Source of the DNA: Sulfuricurvum sp.
Lineage (GTDB): Bacteria > Campylobacterota > Campylobacteria > Campylobacterales > Sulfurimonadaceae
NCBI GenBank assembly: GCA_024637215.1
Contig: JAGXFM010000079.1
Location: 1 to 40,884, forward strand
DNA length: 40,884 nt
Direction of reading: 5' to 3'
In this document: positions 6,804 to 16,045 of the stretch, one piece after another
How positions within the stretch are numbered: the first letter of the stretch is position 1
Layout: the number at the start of each line of letters is the position of its first letter
Made by a program: the position numbers and the translations under genes
The notes under the pieces: model-generated
The model's input: the letters and a program-made list of their open reading frames with translations, nothing else
Database searches by the model: none
What the model was told of the DNA's origin: nothing

Positions 6804-8696
6804 TTAGAGTCTGTTGGCAATCGTTTTGATTTCATTGACGAGCGCTTGCTGACGGGCATAAATATATTCGATCAGATAACTTTCATACGGCTCGGCAAGG
6901 TTTAGATCTACCACTACTTTTGTGAATTCTTCACTTTCATGAATATACTGCAAGCTACCGGGAACCACCATCGTCACCATTCCGCCATCAAAACGATCCA
7001 GCGGAAGATTGAATTGTAAATTGACGTTGCTTCCTAAGACTAGAGGAACTTTCGATACGCTGAGTTTGCACGCTATCGATTTAATCGAAATATCTAAAAT
7101 CGTTCCTGACATTACACTTTTAGCCGCCGTAATGGTGACATGCATTCGATGATCGCTTTGGATACGGATGTATTGACGGTTGTTACCGGAGGCTTGCAAC
7201 GGTTCAAAGTTTGACAAGACGGCAATTTTTTTCCCTACGTCAACAATTTTTACATTGGCTAAAATATCGAAAGGCATATTTGCCCCTTGTATGACGACAT
7301 TTTGCTCCAGTTTCATGGCATACCCTTGAATCTTTTCAATAGAGACATAGACTAAATCGTTCGAAATTTTTACAATACGTGCCGCTGTACTGATCCGAAT
7401 TCCTTTATAGAAATTTAACAACTTAATAGACGTTTTCGTCATAATCATTTTTTCGAGATAGTGAATCGCTTGATGGTAATTATCCTCTTCTTGCGGTGAT
7501 GCTGAAATCTCAAAATGGATAAGATGGGCTAAATCACGAGAAAGGAGCTGTTTTTGATTGATATGGTCAATAATTCCGATCGCCTTGTTGAGTTCAACTC
7601 CTTGCATATCGATAAGAAAAGAGTCAATCATAGGTGAAGCACCTTCGATCGAAATTTCAGCACTCAATCTCTCATGGAATTGTTCTAATTTATTTTTGAG
7701 TTCATTCAATAAAATAGTTGATGAAATAAGGGTGTAAATGTCTTTATCCCACTGGGCTATTTGTATGTCCAGATCAAAATGCAATTGGGCAAGGTTGAGA
7801 ATTTCTTTACACACTTCGTTGTAAATATTCTCACCCCTCATTTCAATAATTTTATCTGAGTTTTCGATATACATGACAATAACCGGGATGGCTTCATTCT
7901 CTTTTTTATGAACTTTAAATGCATCGGTAAGAAGTTCGATGAAGCTCATTCGATTAAGAAGCTGTTTTTTAGACGTTTCTATCGGTTCAGACAAGGGGAT
8001 CATCGTAACAAGAAATTCTTCATCTTTTAAAGGTTGATTGGTGACAAAAAACTCTTTGATTTCTCCGGATGCAGCTTTCTTAGAGATAATCTTTTGGGAT
8101 ATTTCAATCTTTTTAAGAAGCGGAGCCATCTCTTTATCATTAAAATATTGATCAAGCTCTGCCAAACTTTTGATTCCAAATTCTCGTTTTAACGTATCGT
8201 TGGCATAAACCGCTTTACTTTCTTTATGAATCCAAAAGAGATTGTTTGAATATTCAGAGATCGTTCGGTCATAATTATTTAGGACAGATTCGTTGTGCTT
8301 TTTAACCAGAGTAGAAAAAACACCCATCATGACATTGACAAATTCATCTTCATTAGAAGGGATACTGCTGACACTCGATGCACGAAGAGAAAGGGCAATT
8401 TTTAAAGCAGAAACATTGGTGTTTTCGGGAGTCAGAATAATCAATTCAAGGTACTGAGAAGCAGCAAGAATATTTTTAATTGTAGGAGACTTTAAAAAAT
8501 TGCTCGATCCGCAGAGGACGAACAAGTGAGAGTGTAAAGAAGTGGTTGAATCAATTGCTTCGATCGGCCGATAGTCTGATGTACGAAATATCGCATCTGC
8601 ATATTCACGAAAAGGGAGCGCTGCCCCTTCTTCATAGAGTACAACAAGATCAAAATGTTGGGCATACTTTGATATTTTTTGAATGGACACCTGCAT
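6804..8696 (-). CDS. Multidomain signalling protein with C-terminal PilZ-like domain
   Basis: 630 residues, no membrane segment or signal peptide. Residues 15-115 alternate strands and helices like a receiver domain, but I see no clear phosphorylation pocket. Residues 140-240 look like a PAS domain (NNLFWIHKESKAVYANDTLKR). Residues 248-395 have the general pattern of a degenerate GGDEF or related cyclase fold with no active-site motif. Residues 505-620 resemble PilZ: R507-xxx-R511, then DISIKS at 535-540 where the consensus is D/NxSxxG, so the last Gly is Ser. PilZ binds cyclic-di-GMP; whether this one does is open. ATG at 8696 directly abuts AGGG, whereas GTG at 8690 has AGGG at good spacing and could be the true start. 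Confidence 0.6.
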   Translation of the reverse strand: MQVSIQKISKYAQHFDLVVLYEEGAALPFREYADAIFRTSDYRPIEAIDSTTSLHSHLFVLCGSSNFLKSPTIKNILAASQYLELIILTPENTNVSALKIALSLRASSVSSIPSNEDEFVNVMMGVFSTLVKKHNESVLNNYDRTISEYSNNLFWIHKESKAVYANDTLKREFGIKSLAELDQYFNDKEMAPLLKKIEISQKIISKKAASGEIKEFFVTNQPLKDEEFLVTMIPLSEPIETSKKQLLNRMSFIELLTDAFKVHKKENEAIPVIVMYIENSDKIIEMRGENIYNEVCKEILNLAQLHFDLDIQIAQWDKDIYTLISSTILLNELKNKLEQFHERLSAEISIEGASPMIDSFLIDMQGVELNKAIGIIDHINQKQLLSRDLAHLIHFEISASPQEEDNYHQAIHYLEKMIMTKTSIKLLNFYKGIRISTAARIVKISNDLVYVSIEKIQGYAMKLEQNVVIQGANMPFDILANVKIVDVGKKIAVLSNFEPLQASGNNRQYIRIQSDHRMHVTITAAKSVMSGTILDISIKSIACKLSVSKVPLVLGSNVNLQFNLPLDRFDGGMVTMVVPGSLQYIHESEEFTKVVVDLNLAEPYESYLIEYIYARQQALVNEIKTIANRL

Positions 8697-8726
8697 CCCT
8701 AATGTTGCGATATAATTTATAGTGAT

Positions 8727-8732
8727 ATTGTA
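8727..8732 (-). promoter_or_regulatory. -10 element of the PilZ-protein gene
   Basis: TACAAT on the minus strand, about 31 bases before the ATG. A TATAAATTATAT tract also lies closer to the gene, so the exact promoter is uncertain. Confidence 0.35.
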
Positions 8733-8793
8733 CCCTATTCCGCTTTTCTCACCACTTAAATCCTGACAAAGTTAGCTTAAACACAGTTTCTGC

Positions 8794-8799
8794 TAATAT
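8794..8799 (+). promoter_or_regulatory. -10 element of the gltX2 operon
   Basis: TAATAT 25 bases before the ATG at 8824, with AGGAA at 8814-8818 as the ribosome-binding site. It is the best candidate in the divergent 127-base gap. Confidence 0.35.
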
Positions 8800-8823
8800 T
8801 GCAAAAAAGTTTTAGGAATATTT

Positions 8824-10122
8824 ATGCTTCGTTTTGCCCCAAGTCCGACCGGTGATATGCACATCGGAAATCTTCGTGTCGCTTTGTTTAACTACATTTC
8901 CTCAGTACAGCGTGAAGAGCCCCTTTTGATTCGTATAGAAGATACAGATAAAGAACGCAATATTCCGGGAAAAGAGAAAGAAATATTTGAAATTTTGGCA
9001 CTTTTTGGGATCAAACATCAAGAACAGCAGCTTCAAAGCGATAATTTACGATTTCATCGAGCAATGGCACTCCAACTGCTTCAGGATAAAAAAGCGTTTA
9101 ACTGTTTTTGCAGTGCCGAGACACTTGAAACCAAGCGTGAAGCATCGAAAGAAGGAAAAATCGCATATCGTTATGACGGAGCATGTGAAAATCTTCTAGA
9201 CGAAGAGGTGATTGATAATCCCCTCCCCTTTACAATTCGACTTAAAAAGCCGAACCATCCGATTACGGTAACCGATATTATCAAAGGTTCATCCACTTTT
9301 GCACCGGACGATATCGACAGTTTTATTTTAATGCGTGCCGATAAGTATCCAACTTATAATTTTGCGTGTGCGGTGGATGATATGCTCGCCGATATTTCAC
9401 TCATTATCAGAGGGGAAGATCATCTCAGTAATACCCCTAAGCAAATGGCAATTCATGAAGCACTCGGGTACACTAAAAAAATTGAATACGCTCATCTGCC
9501 GATTATCCTCGGAAACGAAGGTAAAAAGATGTCCAAGCGTGATGATGCTTCCAGTGTCAAATGGCTTTTAGAAGAGGGATTTTTGCCTGAAGCGATCACA
9601 AATTATTTGATTCTGATGGGGAATAAAACTCCGACTGAAATCTTCTCTCTTAAAGAGGCGATGAAGTGGTTTGATTTGAAAACAATCTCAAAAGCTCCCG
9701 CGCGTTTTGACATCGATAAACTAAAATTTATTAATCGTGAGCACCTTAAAGGGCTCGATCCTAAAGAACTTTCCCGTTATGTAGGATTTGCCGATGAAGA
9801 GATCGGATTACTTGCGAAAGTATTTTTGGAAGAGGCGAGTACACTCAAAGAACTTCGTCTCAAAATCAAAGCGATATTTGAGCCTAAAAATGTCCCTGAC
9901 GAGTATAAAGAGGGGTTCGATGTTTTACGTAAGCTTACTCTGTCCGCACCTCATTTTGATGATTATGAGTCATACAAAGCTTATTTGATGGAACACAGCG
10001 GTCTAAAAGGAAAAACTCTTTTCAAACCACTCCGAATCCTAATCGGCGGCGCCGAACATGGTCCTGAAATGGCTGATTTGTATGTGCATCTTAAAAATTA
10101 TTTGAAAGAGGTGGCGAAATGA
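8824..10122 (+). CDS. gltX: Glutamyl-tRNA synthetase, second type (GltX2, probably charging tRNA-Gln)
   Basis: 432-residue class I aminoacyl-tRNA synthetase. The HIGH motif is HIGN at 13-16 in [13 protein letters not shown], and KMSKR is at 235-239. A CFC pair occurs in the region of the GluRS zinc site. The N-terminus [18 protein letters not shown] closely matches what I recall of H. pylori GluRS2, which glutamylates tRNA-Gln for later amidation by GatCAB. Campylobacterota normally carry two GltX proteins and no GlnRS. The next genes, yggT and slt, follow in the same order as I recall for H. pylori and C. jejuni. Reaction and family are certain; specificity for tRNA-Gln is inferred. Confidence 0.92.
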   Translation: MLRFAPSPTGDMHIGNLRVALFNYISSVQREEPLLIRIEDTDKERNIPGKEKEIFEILALFGIKHQEQQLQSDNLRFHRAMALQLLQDKKAFNCFCSAETLETKREASKEGKIAYRYDGACENLLDEEVIDNPLPFTIRLKKPNHPITVTDIIKGSSTFAPDDIDSFILMRADKYPTYNFACAVDDMLADISLIIRGEDHLSNTPKQMAIHEALGYTKKIEYAHLPIILGNEGKKMSKRDDASSVKWLLEEGFLPEAITNYLILMGNKTPTEIFSLKEAMKWFDLKTISKAPARFDIDKLKFINREHLKGLDPKELSRYVGFADEEIGLLAKVFLEEASTLKELRLKIKAIFEPKNVPDEYKEGFDVLRKLTLSAPHFDDYESYKAYLMEHSGLKGKTLFKPLRILIGGAEHGPEMADLYVHLKNYLKEVAK

Positions 10123-10406
10123 TGGAAGGAATTATCTCAGGGCTTGGTGGTATTGTCCATTCGCTCTTAACGGTTTATACATGGATAGTTATTATTGGTG
10201 CTCTTTTGACGTGGGTACGTCCTGATCCTTATAATCCGATTGTTCAGATTATATATCGACTTACCGAACCTGCCTATCGTGCCGTGCGACGAATGATGCC
10301 GACCGTTTTTAATGGATTGGATTTGGCACCGATTATTTTGATTATTTTATTGAACATACTTGATGTAGTATTGGTCAATGTCATCAATGCGGTGGTTTTA
10401 CCGTGA
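10119..10406 (+). CDS. YggT-family membrane protein
   Basis: A 95-residue protein with two membrane helices (about 10-32 and 66-92) flanking the conserved YggT stretch [31 protein letters not shown]. Its role is poorly understood; family members have been linked to osmotic tolerance and, in some lineages, to positioning of cell-division or thylakoid proteins. The ATG overlaps the gltX2 stop (ATGA at 10119-10122), and its own stop overlaps the slt GTG start, so the three genes are tightly coupled. Family assignment is confident; function is not. Confidence 0.85.
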   Translation: MMEGIISGLGGIVHSLLTVYTWIVIIGALLTWVRPDPYNPIVQIIYRLTEPAYRAVRRMMPTVFNGLDLAPIILIILLNILDVVLVNVINAVVLP

Positions 10407-12058
10407 GATATTCATTCACTCTTGCCGTTTTTTTACTGTTAACCACTGTCCATGCGGTAACGATTGAAGAGATCAATGATAAACCCTCCTCACGTGAAAA
10501 AAACTTTTTAATCTGGCAATATTTGCGGCAAGATATTAATGCGACCCAAGCTTCGGAAGCATTCTATCAAGTGGATACGGTAAATGAGCGATTTTTATTC
10601 GATTACGCTAAAAAAACCGATGAGGCGGAAATTCGCTATACGGCTGAGTGTATGCAGAAAATTTCTACCGATTTGATGAATATTCAAGAAGATGATTGTC
10701 TTTATTTAGCCCTTTCTCCAATAAAAGCACAACATCTGCAAAGTTATGAACGTGAATTAATTGCTACCCGTTTGGGTGAACGTTTCGGCGATGTACAATG
10801 GCTTCGTACGATGAACCATAATAGCCATTTTTCACCGTTTAGCGATGCGGCATCATCGTTAAAACTTTTTCTTATTTCCGGTACACAATACCGAGCGGAT
10901 CACTTTAACCACACTATCGATAATGAGATTTTGGGACAACTCACCATGCTCAAAGGTTTTAATCACTTTGTTTATCTTAGCGCAACCGAACAGAAACTGG
11001 ATAAAGTGCAAGAATCTCTCGGCAACGTGAGCGGAGGTGTTTACGATTCCCAAACCCATTTTTATCTTGGAATGAATGCCCTCAAGTTTAAACGTCCGGA
11101 TAATGCACTTTTTCATCTTCGAGAAGCACGAGAAAAAGCACTATCTCCGATGGAACGGGATAAAACTATTTTTTGGTTGTATCGAATTACCCAAGAGGAA
11201 ACCCTTCTTAAAGAGTTGGCAGAGAGTCTGGATATTAATATGTATACGTTGTGGGCAAAAGAAAAGCTCTCTATGGAGACAGAAAACTATTTTACGACAC
11301 TTCCGACTCCGGATAAAGGGGGATTTAAAGGGGATAACCCATTTGAATGGAACCTTCTACATAAAGAGCTGATGGAAACCCCTCCGGAAAAACTTTATGA
11401 AATCGTTGAACGCTATGACGGAGAAGATTCACTTGCGGTGCAGGCGTACATGATTGAGCGTGTGTATCAACCTTATATTCATAACTTTACGATGCCGTAT
11501 GATCAGTACATGACAACACTCAGTACGGATAAAAAAGCGATGCTCTATGCATTGATGCGTCAAGAAACACGGATGATTCCGGGGTTGATTTCACGTTCAT
11601 TCGCCCTTGGATTGATGCAGATTATGCCATTTAATGTGGATTCAATCTCTAAAATTCATCCGATGAAAGTGACATCATACTATGATATGTTCAATCCGCA
11701 ATACGGTGTCGCTTACTCGATAGAACACATGAAACACATCGAAGCGACCCTGTATAATCCGGTTTTGATGGCGTATGCGTATAACGGAGGAATCGGATTT
11801 ACGAAACGTTTATTACTGAGTGGCGGATATTTTAATGTAGGTGAGCATGAACCGTTTATGAGTATGGAGCTTGTTGGAAATGCCGAGAGTCGAGAGTATG
11901 GCAAGAGAGTTCTTGCCAACTACGTCATCTATAAGAAAATTCTAGGAGAAAGTGTTTCAATTGCCGCTATTTTTGATAGCTTAACACAACCTTCCCTGTC
12001 TGATTATTTTCGAGCTGAAGAGCTAAAGAAGTCTCTCGTACTGAATCAAAGCGAATAA
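10403..12058 (+). CDS. slt: Soluble lytic murein transglycosylase Slt
   Basis: 551 residues. Signal peptide 1-18 (LAVFLLLTTVHA) sends it to the periplasm. Residues about 20-340 form the helical superhelix of Slt70-type enzymes, and the SLT catalytic domain starts near 375. The catalytic acid is E388 in LMRQETRMIPG, followed by FALGLMQIMP and the YAYNGG motif, all characteristic of family 1 lytic transglycosylases. It cleaves glycan strands to 1,6-anhydromuramic products during wall growth. The start is GTG at 10403, overlapping the yggT stop. The last 92 bases overlap the end of the convergent lipoprotein gene. Confidence 0.92.
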   Translation: MRYSFTLAVFLLLTTVHAVTIEEINDKPSSREKNFLIWQYLRQDINATQASEAFYQVDTVNERFLFDYAKKTDEAEIRYTAECMQKISTDLMNIQEDDCLYLALSPIKAQHLQSYERELIATRLGERFGDVQWLRTMNHNSHFSPFSDAASSLKLFLISGTQYRADHFNHTIDNEILGQLTMLKGFNHFVYLSATEQKLDKVQESLGNVSGGVYDSQTHFYLGMNALKFKRPDNALFHLREAREKALSPMERDKTIFWLYRITQEETLLKELAESLDINMYTLWAKEKLSMETENYFTTLPTPDKGGFKGDNPFEWNLLHKELMETPPEKLYEIVERYDGEDSLAVQAYMIERVYQPYIHNFTMPYDQYMTTLSTDKKAMLYALMRQETRMIPGLISRSFALGLMQIMPFNVDSISKIHPMKVTSYYDMFNPQYGVAYSIEHMKHIEATLYNPVLMAYAYNGGIGFTKRLLLSGGYFNVGEHEPFMSMELVGNAESREYGKRVLANYVIYKKILGESVSIAAIFDSLTQPSLSDYFRAEELKKSLVLNQSE

Positions 12059-12452
12059 AATAGTACCGATTCCAATTATTTTGGATCGGCATAAGAGAGC
12101 GTCTCGGATCTTTTTCATCAAGAGGTTCAATAGTTGTCGCTTTTTTACCGTTTAGGCTCAATTCATACCCATTCGTTTCCAACTCCCTCACTTTAATCGT
12201 CCGGTTATCTTTTTCAAAATAGACTGAAACAATGAAATATTCCCCGTCTTTATATTGAACCGGATCCATTTTATTGAGATACAAAGATGAAAAAATAGCT
12301 TTGGTCTCGAGTGAGAGGACTATCGAGTCACTGCGCAGCTGTTCTACGGCACGTTCATGTGCCTCATCCATCTTAAAAAGATCAAATGCCCCTTTTTGAG
12401 AACAACCGCTAAAGGCCAATAAAGCAGATATTGCTATCCATGAAAATCGCAT
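11967..12452 (-). CDS. Predicted lipoprotein
   Basis: 161 residues beginning with a short lipoprotein signal (MRFSWIAISALLAFSGC), so C17 would be the lipidated residue; F at the -3 position is slightly off the usual Leu. The mature part alternates beta strands (YFIVSVYFEKDNRTIKVREL, YELSLNGKKATTIEPL, YYFIRFDSV, LALQLENNQTGKVVLSY), suggesting a small beta-sandwich anchored to a membrane. No family is recognised. The gene lies between slt and mobB, a place where I recall C. jejuni also having a small exported protein. Its 3' end overlaps slt by 92 bases on the other strand, unusually long for convergent genes. Confidence 0.75.
   Translation of the reverse strand: MRFSWIAISALLAFSGCSQKGAFDLFKMDEAHERAVEQLRSDSIVLSLETKAIFSSLYLNKMDPVQYKDGEYFIVSVYFEKDNRTIKVRELETNGYELSLNGKKATTIEPLDEKDPRRSLMPIQNNWNRYYFIRFDSVRETSLALQLENNQTGKVVLSYQK
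12066..12089 (+). terminator. Imperfect hairpin just after the slt stop (possible slt terminator)
   Basis: CCGATTCCAA pairs with TTGGATCGG around a TTATT loop, with one unpaired base. It starts 8 bases after the slt stop codon. There is no following run of T on the plus strand, so it is not a classic Rho-independent terminator, and it lies within the coding sequence of the opposing lipoprotein gene. Weak call. Confidence 0.25.
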
Positions 12453-12480
12453 TGTAATCCTTTTGCATCGAATAATCGTT

Positions 12481-12486
12481 ATTATA
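12481..12486 (-). promoter_or_regulatory. -10 element of the lipoprotein gene
   Basis: TATAAT on the minus strand (ATTATA as written), 28 bases before the ATG at 12452, preceded by TTGACG directly against it rather than at -35 spacing. Confidence 0.45.
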
Positions 12487-12524
12487 CGTCAACTCGCCTT
12501 AACCAACTTTCAATGATTGTTGAC

Positions 12525-12530
12525 TATAAT
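12525..12530 (+). promoter_or_regulatory. -10 element of the mobB-fbp-metG operon
   Basis: TGACTATAAT, with TATAAT at 12525-12530, 29 bases before the TTG start of mobB. AGAGG at 12546-12550 is the ribosome-binding site. Confidence 0.5.
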
Positions 12531-12559
12531 ATCTCTCATTTTATTAGAGGTATGTTTTT

Positions 12560-13066
12560 TTGAAAAAACGTTTAGCGATTGCATTCACCGGACCCTCCAA
12601 CAGCGGCAAAACAACGCTGATTCTAAAAGTGGCACGAAAATTAATTCACGAACATCATTTAGAAGTTGCCATTATCAAAAATGACCCGAAAGATAAAGCT
12701 CAGTTTGATGTCCCGGGAAAGGACAGCTACAAGTTCAGCGATACGGGTGCTGAAGTGATCGTCACCTCCCCTACCCGCACCACCTATTTTTCACAGCGTC
12801 ATAAAGAACTTGATGAGTTGGTTACCCTTTTTAGTGATTTTGACGTCTTACTGGTTGAAGGGCTTAAAAATCTCCCTCTTCCACGGATCAGTATTTTTAG
12901 AGGCTCCATTGATACCGATTATTTCCCCTATATGAATGCATTGGCCATCGATGATACGGTCGATACCGCACACTACACTATACCCGAGGGGATCGATCTC
13001 CTCGATCTCAACAACCCCGATCAGGTGATCGAGTGGATTTTAGCTCATGCAAAGGTTATGAAATGA
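12560..13066 (+). CDS. mobB: Molybdopterin-guanine dinucleotide biosynthesis protein MobB
   Basis: 168-residue P-loop GTPase. Walker A is GPSNSGKTT at residues 11-19, followed by the MobB features [22 protein letters not shown] and the [12 protein letters not shown] strand that ends in an acidic-glycine motif. MobB helps MobA attach GMP to molybdopterin, for molybdenum enzymes such as nitrate and formate-type oxidoreductases. The start is TTG at 12560, nine bases after AGAGG; the nearby ATG at 12552 is out of frame and stops immediately. The stop overlaps the fbp ATG (ATGA at 13063-13066). Confidence 0.88.
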   Translation: MKKRLAIAFTGPSNSGKTTLILKVARKLIHEHHLEVAIIKNDPKDKAQFDVPGKDSYKFSDTGAEVIVTSPTRTTYFSQRHKELDELVTLFSDFDVLLVEGLKNLPLPRISIFRGSIDTDYFPYMNALAIDDTVDTAHYTIPEGIDLLDLNNPDQVIEWILAHAKVMK

Positions 13067-13908
13067 ATGTTATTTTAGAAGCGATCCAAAAAAGTGCCAT
13101 ACGGATCAAAAATGCTATTGATGTCAAAGATATCGGCTATTCGCAAGAGCAAAACAGTTCGGGTGAGACACAGCTTCAACTCGATATTCAAAGTGATTTG
13201 ATTATCGAAGAGGAACTTAGTCGTGTTGAGGGGGTTCATACTATCGCCAGTGAGGAGAAAGAACACCCGATGGTATTGAATGAAAGCGGTCACTATTTTA
13301 TAGCATTTGATCCGCTTGACGGTTCATCATTAGTAGATGTTAACCTCAGTGTCGGTTCTATCTTCGGCATTTATGAAGGTGCGTTTACCCCGAATAAAAT
13401 GGTTGCAAGCTGCTATGTTGTCTACGGCCCGCGTGTTGAGCTCGTATTTGCTGATGAGAAACATGTCTCCCTCTATCTCCTCCAAAACGGTGAGTTTGAG
13501 TTTGTCAAGCATATCCATTTGAATGAAAAAGGGAAAATTATGGCTCCGGGCGGTACACAACAGTACTGGGCCCCTTTCCATAAATCGATGATCGACAGCT
13601 TTTTTACACGCGGGTATCGTCTACGCTATTCGGGGGGAATGGTTCCCGATTTGCATCAAATCCTTCTCAAAGGGGGCGGATTGTTCAGCTATCCTGGGGC
13701 AAGCGATAAACCTGAGGGCAAACTTCGAATGTTGTTTGAAGTTTTTCCTTTTGCCTTTATTTTCGAAAAAGCGGGTGGGAAAGCAGTGGATGGGAATGCG
13801 CGTGTTTTGGAAAAAGAACCGCGTCATATCCATGATACTAGCCCTTGTTTTTTCGGTTCATCAGATGAAGTTAATGAGGTTTTGAGTGTCTATGCCGGAC
13901 AACAGTGA
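13063..13908 (+). CDS. fbp: Fructose-1,6-bisphosphatase, class I
   Basis: 281 residues. Metal-site motifs of class I FBPase are present: EE at 64-65 ([10 protein letters not shown]), FDPLDGSS at 82-89, and a later acidic residue in [16 protein letters not shown]. The substrate-binding segment [23 protein letters not shown] is also intact. It removes the 1-phosphate from fructose 1,6-bisphosphate in gluconeogenesis and, in an autotroph, supplies sugar phosphates made from fixed carbon. ATG at 13063 is chosen over the upstream GTG at 13033, because it overlaps the mobB stop in the common ATGA form and starts at the usual FBPase N-terminus. The product is slightly shorter than enterobacterial enzymes (about 330). 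Confidence 0.92.
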   Translation: MNVILEAIQKSAIRIKNAIDVKDIGYSQEQNSSGETQLQLDIQSDLIIEEELSRVEGVHTIASEEKEHPMVLNESGHYFIAFDPLDGSSLVDVNLSVGSIFGIYEGAFTPNKMVASCYVVYGPRVELVFADEKHVSLYLLQNGEFEFVKHIHLNEKGKIMAPGGTQQYWAPFHKSMIDSFFTRGYRLRYSGGMVPDLHQILLKGGGLFSYPGASDKPEGKLRMLFEVFPFAFIFEKAGGKAVDGNARVLEKEPRHIHDTSPCFFGSSDEVNEVLSVYAGQQ

Positions 13909-14083
13909 ATACGAAGTACGACTGGATGAAGCTATAAAAATTCTCCAAGAGTGCCAACAAGAGCATGATGTGAGCAGCTGCTACGTCTGTGTAAAATGTA
14001 TCGGATGTGAAATACGCACCAAATACATTCGAAGCGTCTATGAGAGTATGTCCAAGGGTGAAACCGGCGGATTTGATTTTTAA
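13886..14083 (+). CDS. Small CxxCxxCxxC protein between fbp and metG
   Basis: 65 residues, function unknown. The middle holds four regularly spaced cysteines, C32, C35, C38 and C41 ([10 protein letters not shown]), with a fifth at C23, suggesting a metal or Fe-S site. The rest is a charged helix ([16 protein letters not shown]) and a C-terminal helix followed by [12 protein letters not shown] at 13886 is chosen because GAGG lies six bases before it; ATG at 13892 would remove two residues. It overlaps the fbp end by 23 bases and ends 12 bases before metG. I recall a similarly placed small gene in C. jejuni (near Cj0839c), so it is probably a conserved Campylobacterota protein. Confidence 0.72.
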   Translation: MSMPDNSEYEVRLDEAIKILQECQQEHDVSSCYVCVKCIGCEIRTKYIRSVYESMSKGETGGFDF

Positions 14084-14095
14084 TAAGGAAAATAA

Positions 14096-16045
14096 ATGAA
14101 AAACTATATTACCACCCCAATTTATTACGTTAACGGTGAAGCCCATATCGGGCATGCGTATACAACGTTCATTGCCGACACCTTGGCACGTCATGGGCGA
14201 CTCATCGGTAATGAGACCTATTTTCTCACAGGAACGGATGAGCACGGACAAAAAATAGAAGAAGCGGCAAAAAAACTTTCAAAACCGACTCAGCAGTTTG
14301 CTGATGAGATTAGTGCGACGTTTAGAAATTTGTGGGATGAGTTTAATATTAGTTACGATCAATTTATCCGTACAACTGACAGTGAACATAAGAAAGGGGT
14401 TCAGGCTGCATTCTTAAAAATGTTCGAAAACGGCGATATTTATAAAGACTTTTATGAGGGGAACTACTGTGTCAGCTGTGAGACCTTTTTCCCTGAGTCC
14501 CAATTAATGGACGGCGGCGGCTGTCCTGATTGCGGCAGAGCGACCACTATCCTCAAAGAAGAGAGCTACTTTTTTCGCCTTTCAAAATATGAAAAACCTC
14601 TTTTGGAATATTATGAAGCACATCCGGAGTTCATCCTCCCTAAATCGCGTCGTAATGAAGTGATCAGCTTTGTAAAGGGGGGATTAAATGATCTCTCTGT
14701 CACCCGTACTAGTTTTAGCTGGGGAGTACACCTTCCTGAGTCGATGAATGAACCAAAGCACGTTATGTATGTTTGGCTCGATGCCCTTATGAACTACGTT
14801 ACGGCTCTTGGCTATGGCAGTGATGAAGCAAAAATGGAGTTCTGGCCTGCAAACGTCCAATTAGTAGGTAAAGATATCCTCCGCTTTCATGCTATTTATT
14901 GGCCGGCTTTTTTAATGAGTCTCGGACTTCCGCTCCCTAAACATATCGGTGCACACGGGTGGTGGACACGCGATGGCGAAAAAATGTCAAAATCCAAAGG
15001 AAACGTCGTTGATCCTAGAGAAGTTTCCAAACATTACGGTGTCGAAAACTTTCGTTACTTTATGATGCGTGAAGTTCCGTTCGGACAAGACGGCGATTTC
15101 TCTCAACGCGCTCTGATCGATCGTATGAATTCGGATCTAAGTAATGATTTGGGAAATCTTCTCAACCGTATTATTGGAATGAGCGAGAAATACTCCGATT
15201 TTGTCATCGATAGTTCTAATGTCGAAAAATATCATGCAAAAGAGTTGAATGACGCGCATGCTATTTTGGACTCTTTAGATACCTATTTGAGTGAATTACA
15301 GCTCCATCGTTACCTTGAAGAGCTTTGGAAAGTATTTACCATCGGCAACAAAGCGATCGAAGAACACGCTCCGTGGGTAAAAATAAAAGAGGGACGCAAT
15401 GATGAAGCCCTCGCTACGGTTGCATTGGTTGCCAATCTTCTGGCTAAAGCGTCGGTGATGCTACACTCTATTATGCCGAGCACGACATCAACAATTGCGG
15501 ATACACTCGGATTTGAGATTACAACGCAGAGCTACACAAAACTTATTCTCAATAAAGGACTTTTAGATACCTTTACCATCAAAAAAATCCCGCCCCTTTT
15601 CCCGCGTGTCGATGAGCCGTTGATGCAAGAAGCTCCGAAAGCAATGTTGGATGAAGCACCGAAAGGGGAACCGAAACCTAAAATGGAAGATAAAAAAGAG
15701 TCTACACTCTCCGAAGAGGGTCTTATTACCATTGATCAATTTTTCCAAACCTCGATTAAAATCGGAACCGTTCTGGATGCTGAAGAGGTTCCGAAAAGCT
15801 CTAAGCTTCTTAAACTCAAAGTCGATCTTGGAGAAGAGACTCCGCGCCAAATCGTAGCGGGTATCCGTGAATACTACAGTGCGGAATCGTTGATTGGAAC
15901 ACAAGTGTGCGTCGTTGCTAACCTTAAACCGGCAAAACTGATGGGGCTTCTTTCTGAGGGGATGATTCTAGCGGCTAAAGATGCAGATGGGTTGTCTCTT
16001 GTTCGACCTGAGAAGCCACGCATCAGTGGAAGTTCGGTGGGATGA
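14096..16045 (+). CDS. metG: Methionyl-tRNA synthetase
   Basis: 649 residues. The HIGH-type motif is at 17-20 (GEAHIGHAYTT), a CxxC-CxxC zinc knuckle at C125/C128/C143/C146, and KMSKS at 296-300. After the anticodon-binding helical domain comes a Lys/Glu-rich linker (about 505-545) and a C-terminal Trbp111-like tRNA-binding domain from about 545 (ITIDQFFQTSIKIGTVLDAEEVPKSSKLLKLKVDLG). This is the full-length dimeric form with the appended tRNA-binding domain. The ATG follows AAGGA closely. The stop overlaps the next start (ATGA at 16042-16045). Confidence 0.95.
   Translation: MKNYITTPIYYVNGEAHIGHAYTTFIADTLARHGRLIGNETYFLTGTDEHGQKIEEAAKKLSKPTQQFADEISATFRNLWDEFNISYDQFIRTTDSEHKKGVQAAFLKMFENGDIYKDFYEGNYCVSCETFFPESQLMDGGGCPDCGRATTILKEESYFFRLSKYEKPLLEYYEAHPEFILPKSRRNEVISFVKGGLNDLSVTRTSFSWGVHLPESMNEPKHVMYVWLDALMNYVTALGYGSDEAKMEFWPANVQLVGKDILRFHAIYWPAFLMSLGLPLPKHIGAHGWWTRDGEKMSKSKGNVVDPREVSKHYGVENFRYFMMREVPFGQDGDFSQRALIDRMNSDLSNDLGNLLNRIIGMSEKYSDFVIDSSNVEKYHAKELNDAHAILDSLDTYLSELQLHRYLEELWKVFTIGNKAIEEHAPWVKIKEGRNDEALATVALVANLLAKASVMLHSIMPSTTSTIADTLGFEITTQSYTKLILNKGLLDTFTIKKIPPLFPRVDEPLMQEAPKAMLDEAPKGEPKPKMEDKKESTLSEEGLITIDQFFQTSIKIGTVLDAEEVPKSSKLLKLKVDLGEETPRQIVAGIREYYSAESLIGTQVCVVANLKPAKLMGLLSEGMILAAKDADGLSLVRPEKPRISGSSVG

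Noticed and set aside
6794-6808. AAGATT-T-AATCTT palindrome at the ktrA stop as a bidirectional terminator
   Set aside because: The loop would be one base and the stem has mostly A-T pairs; no T-run follows. It is probably chance in AT-rich sequence.
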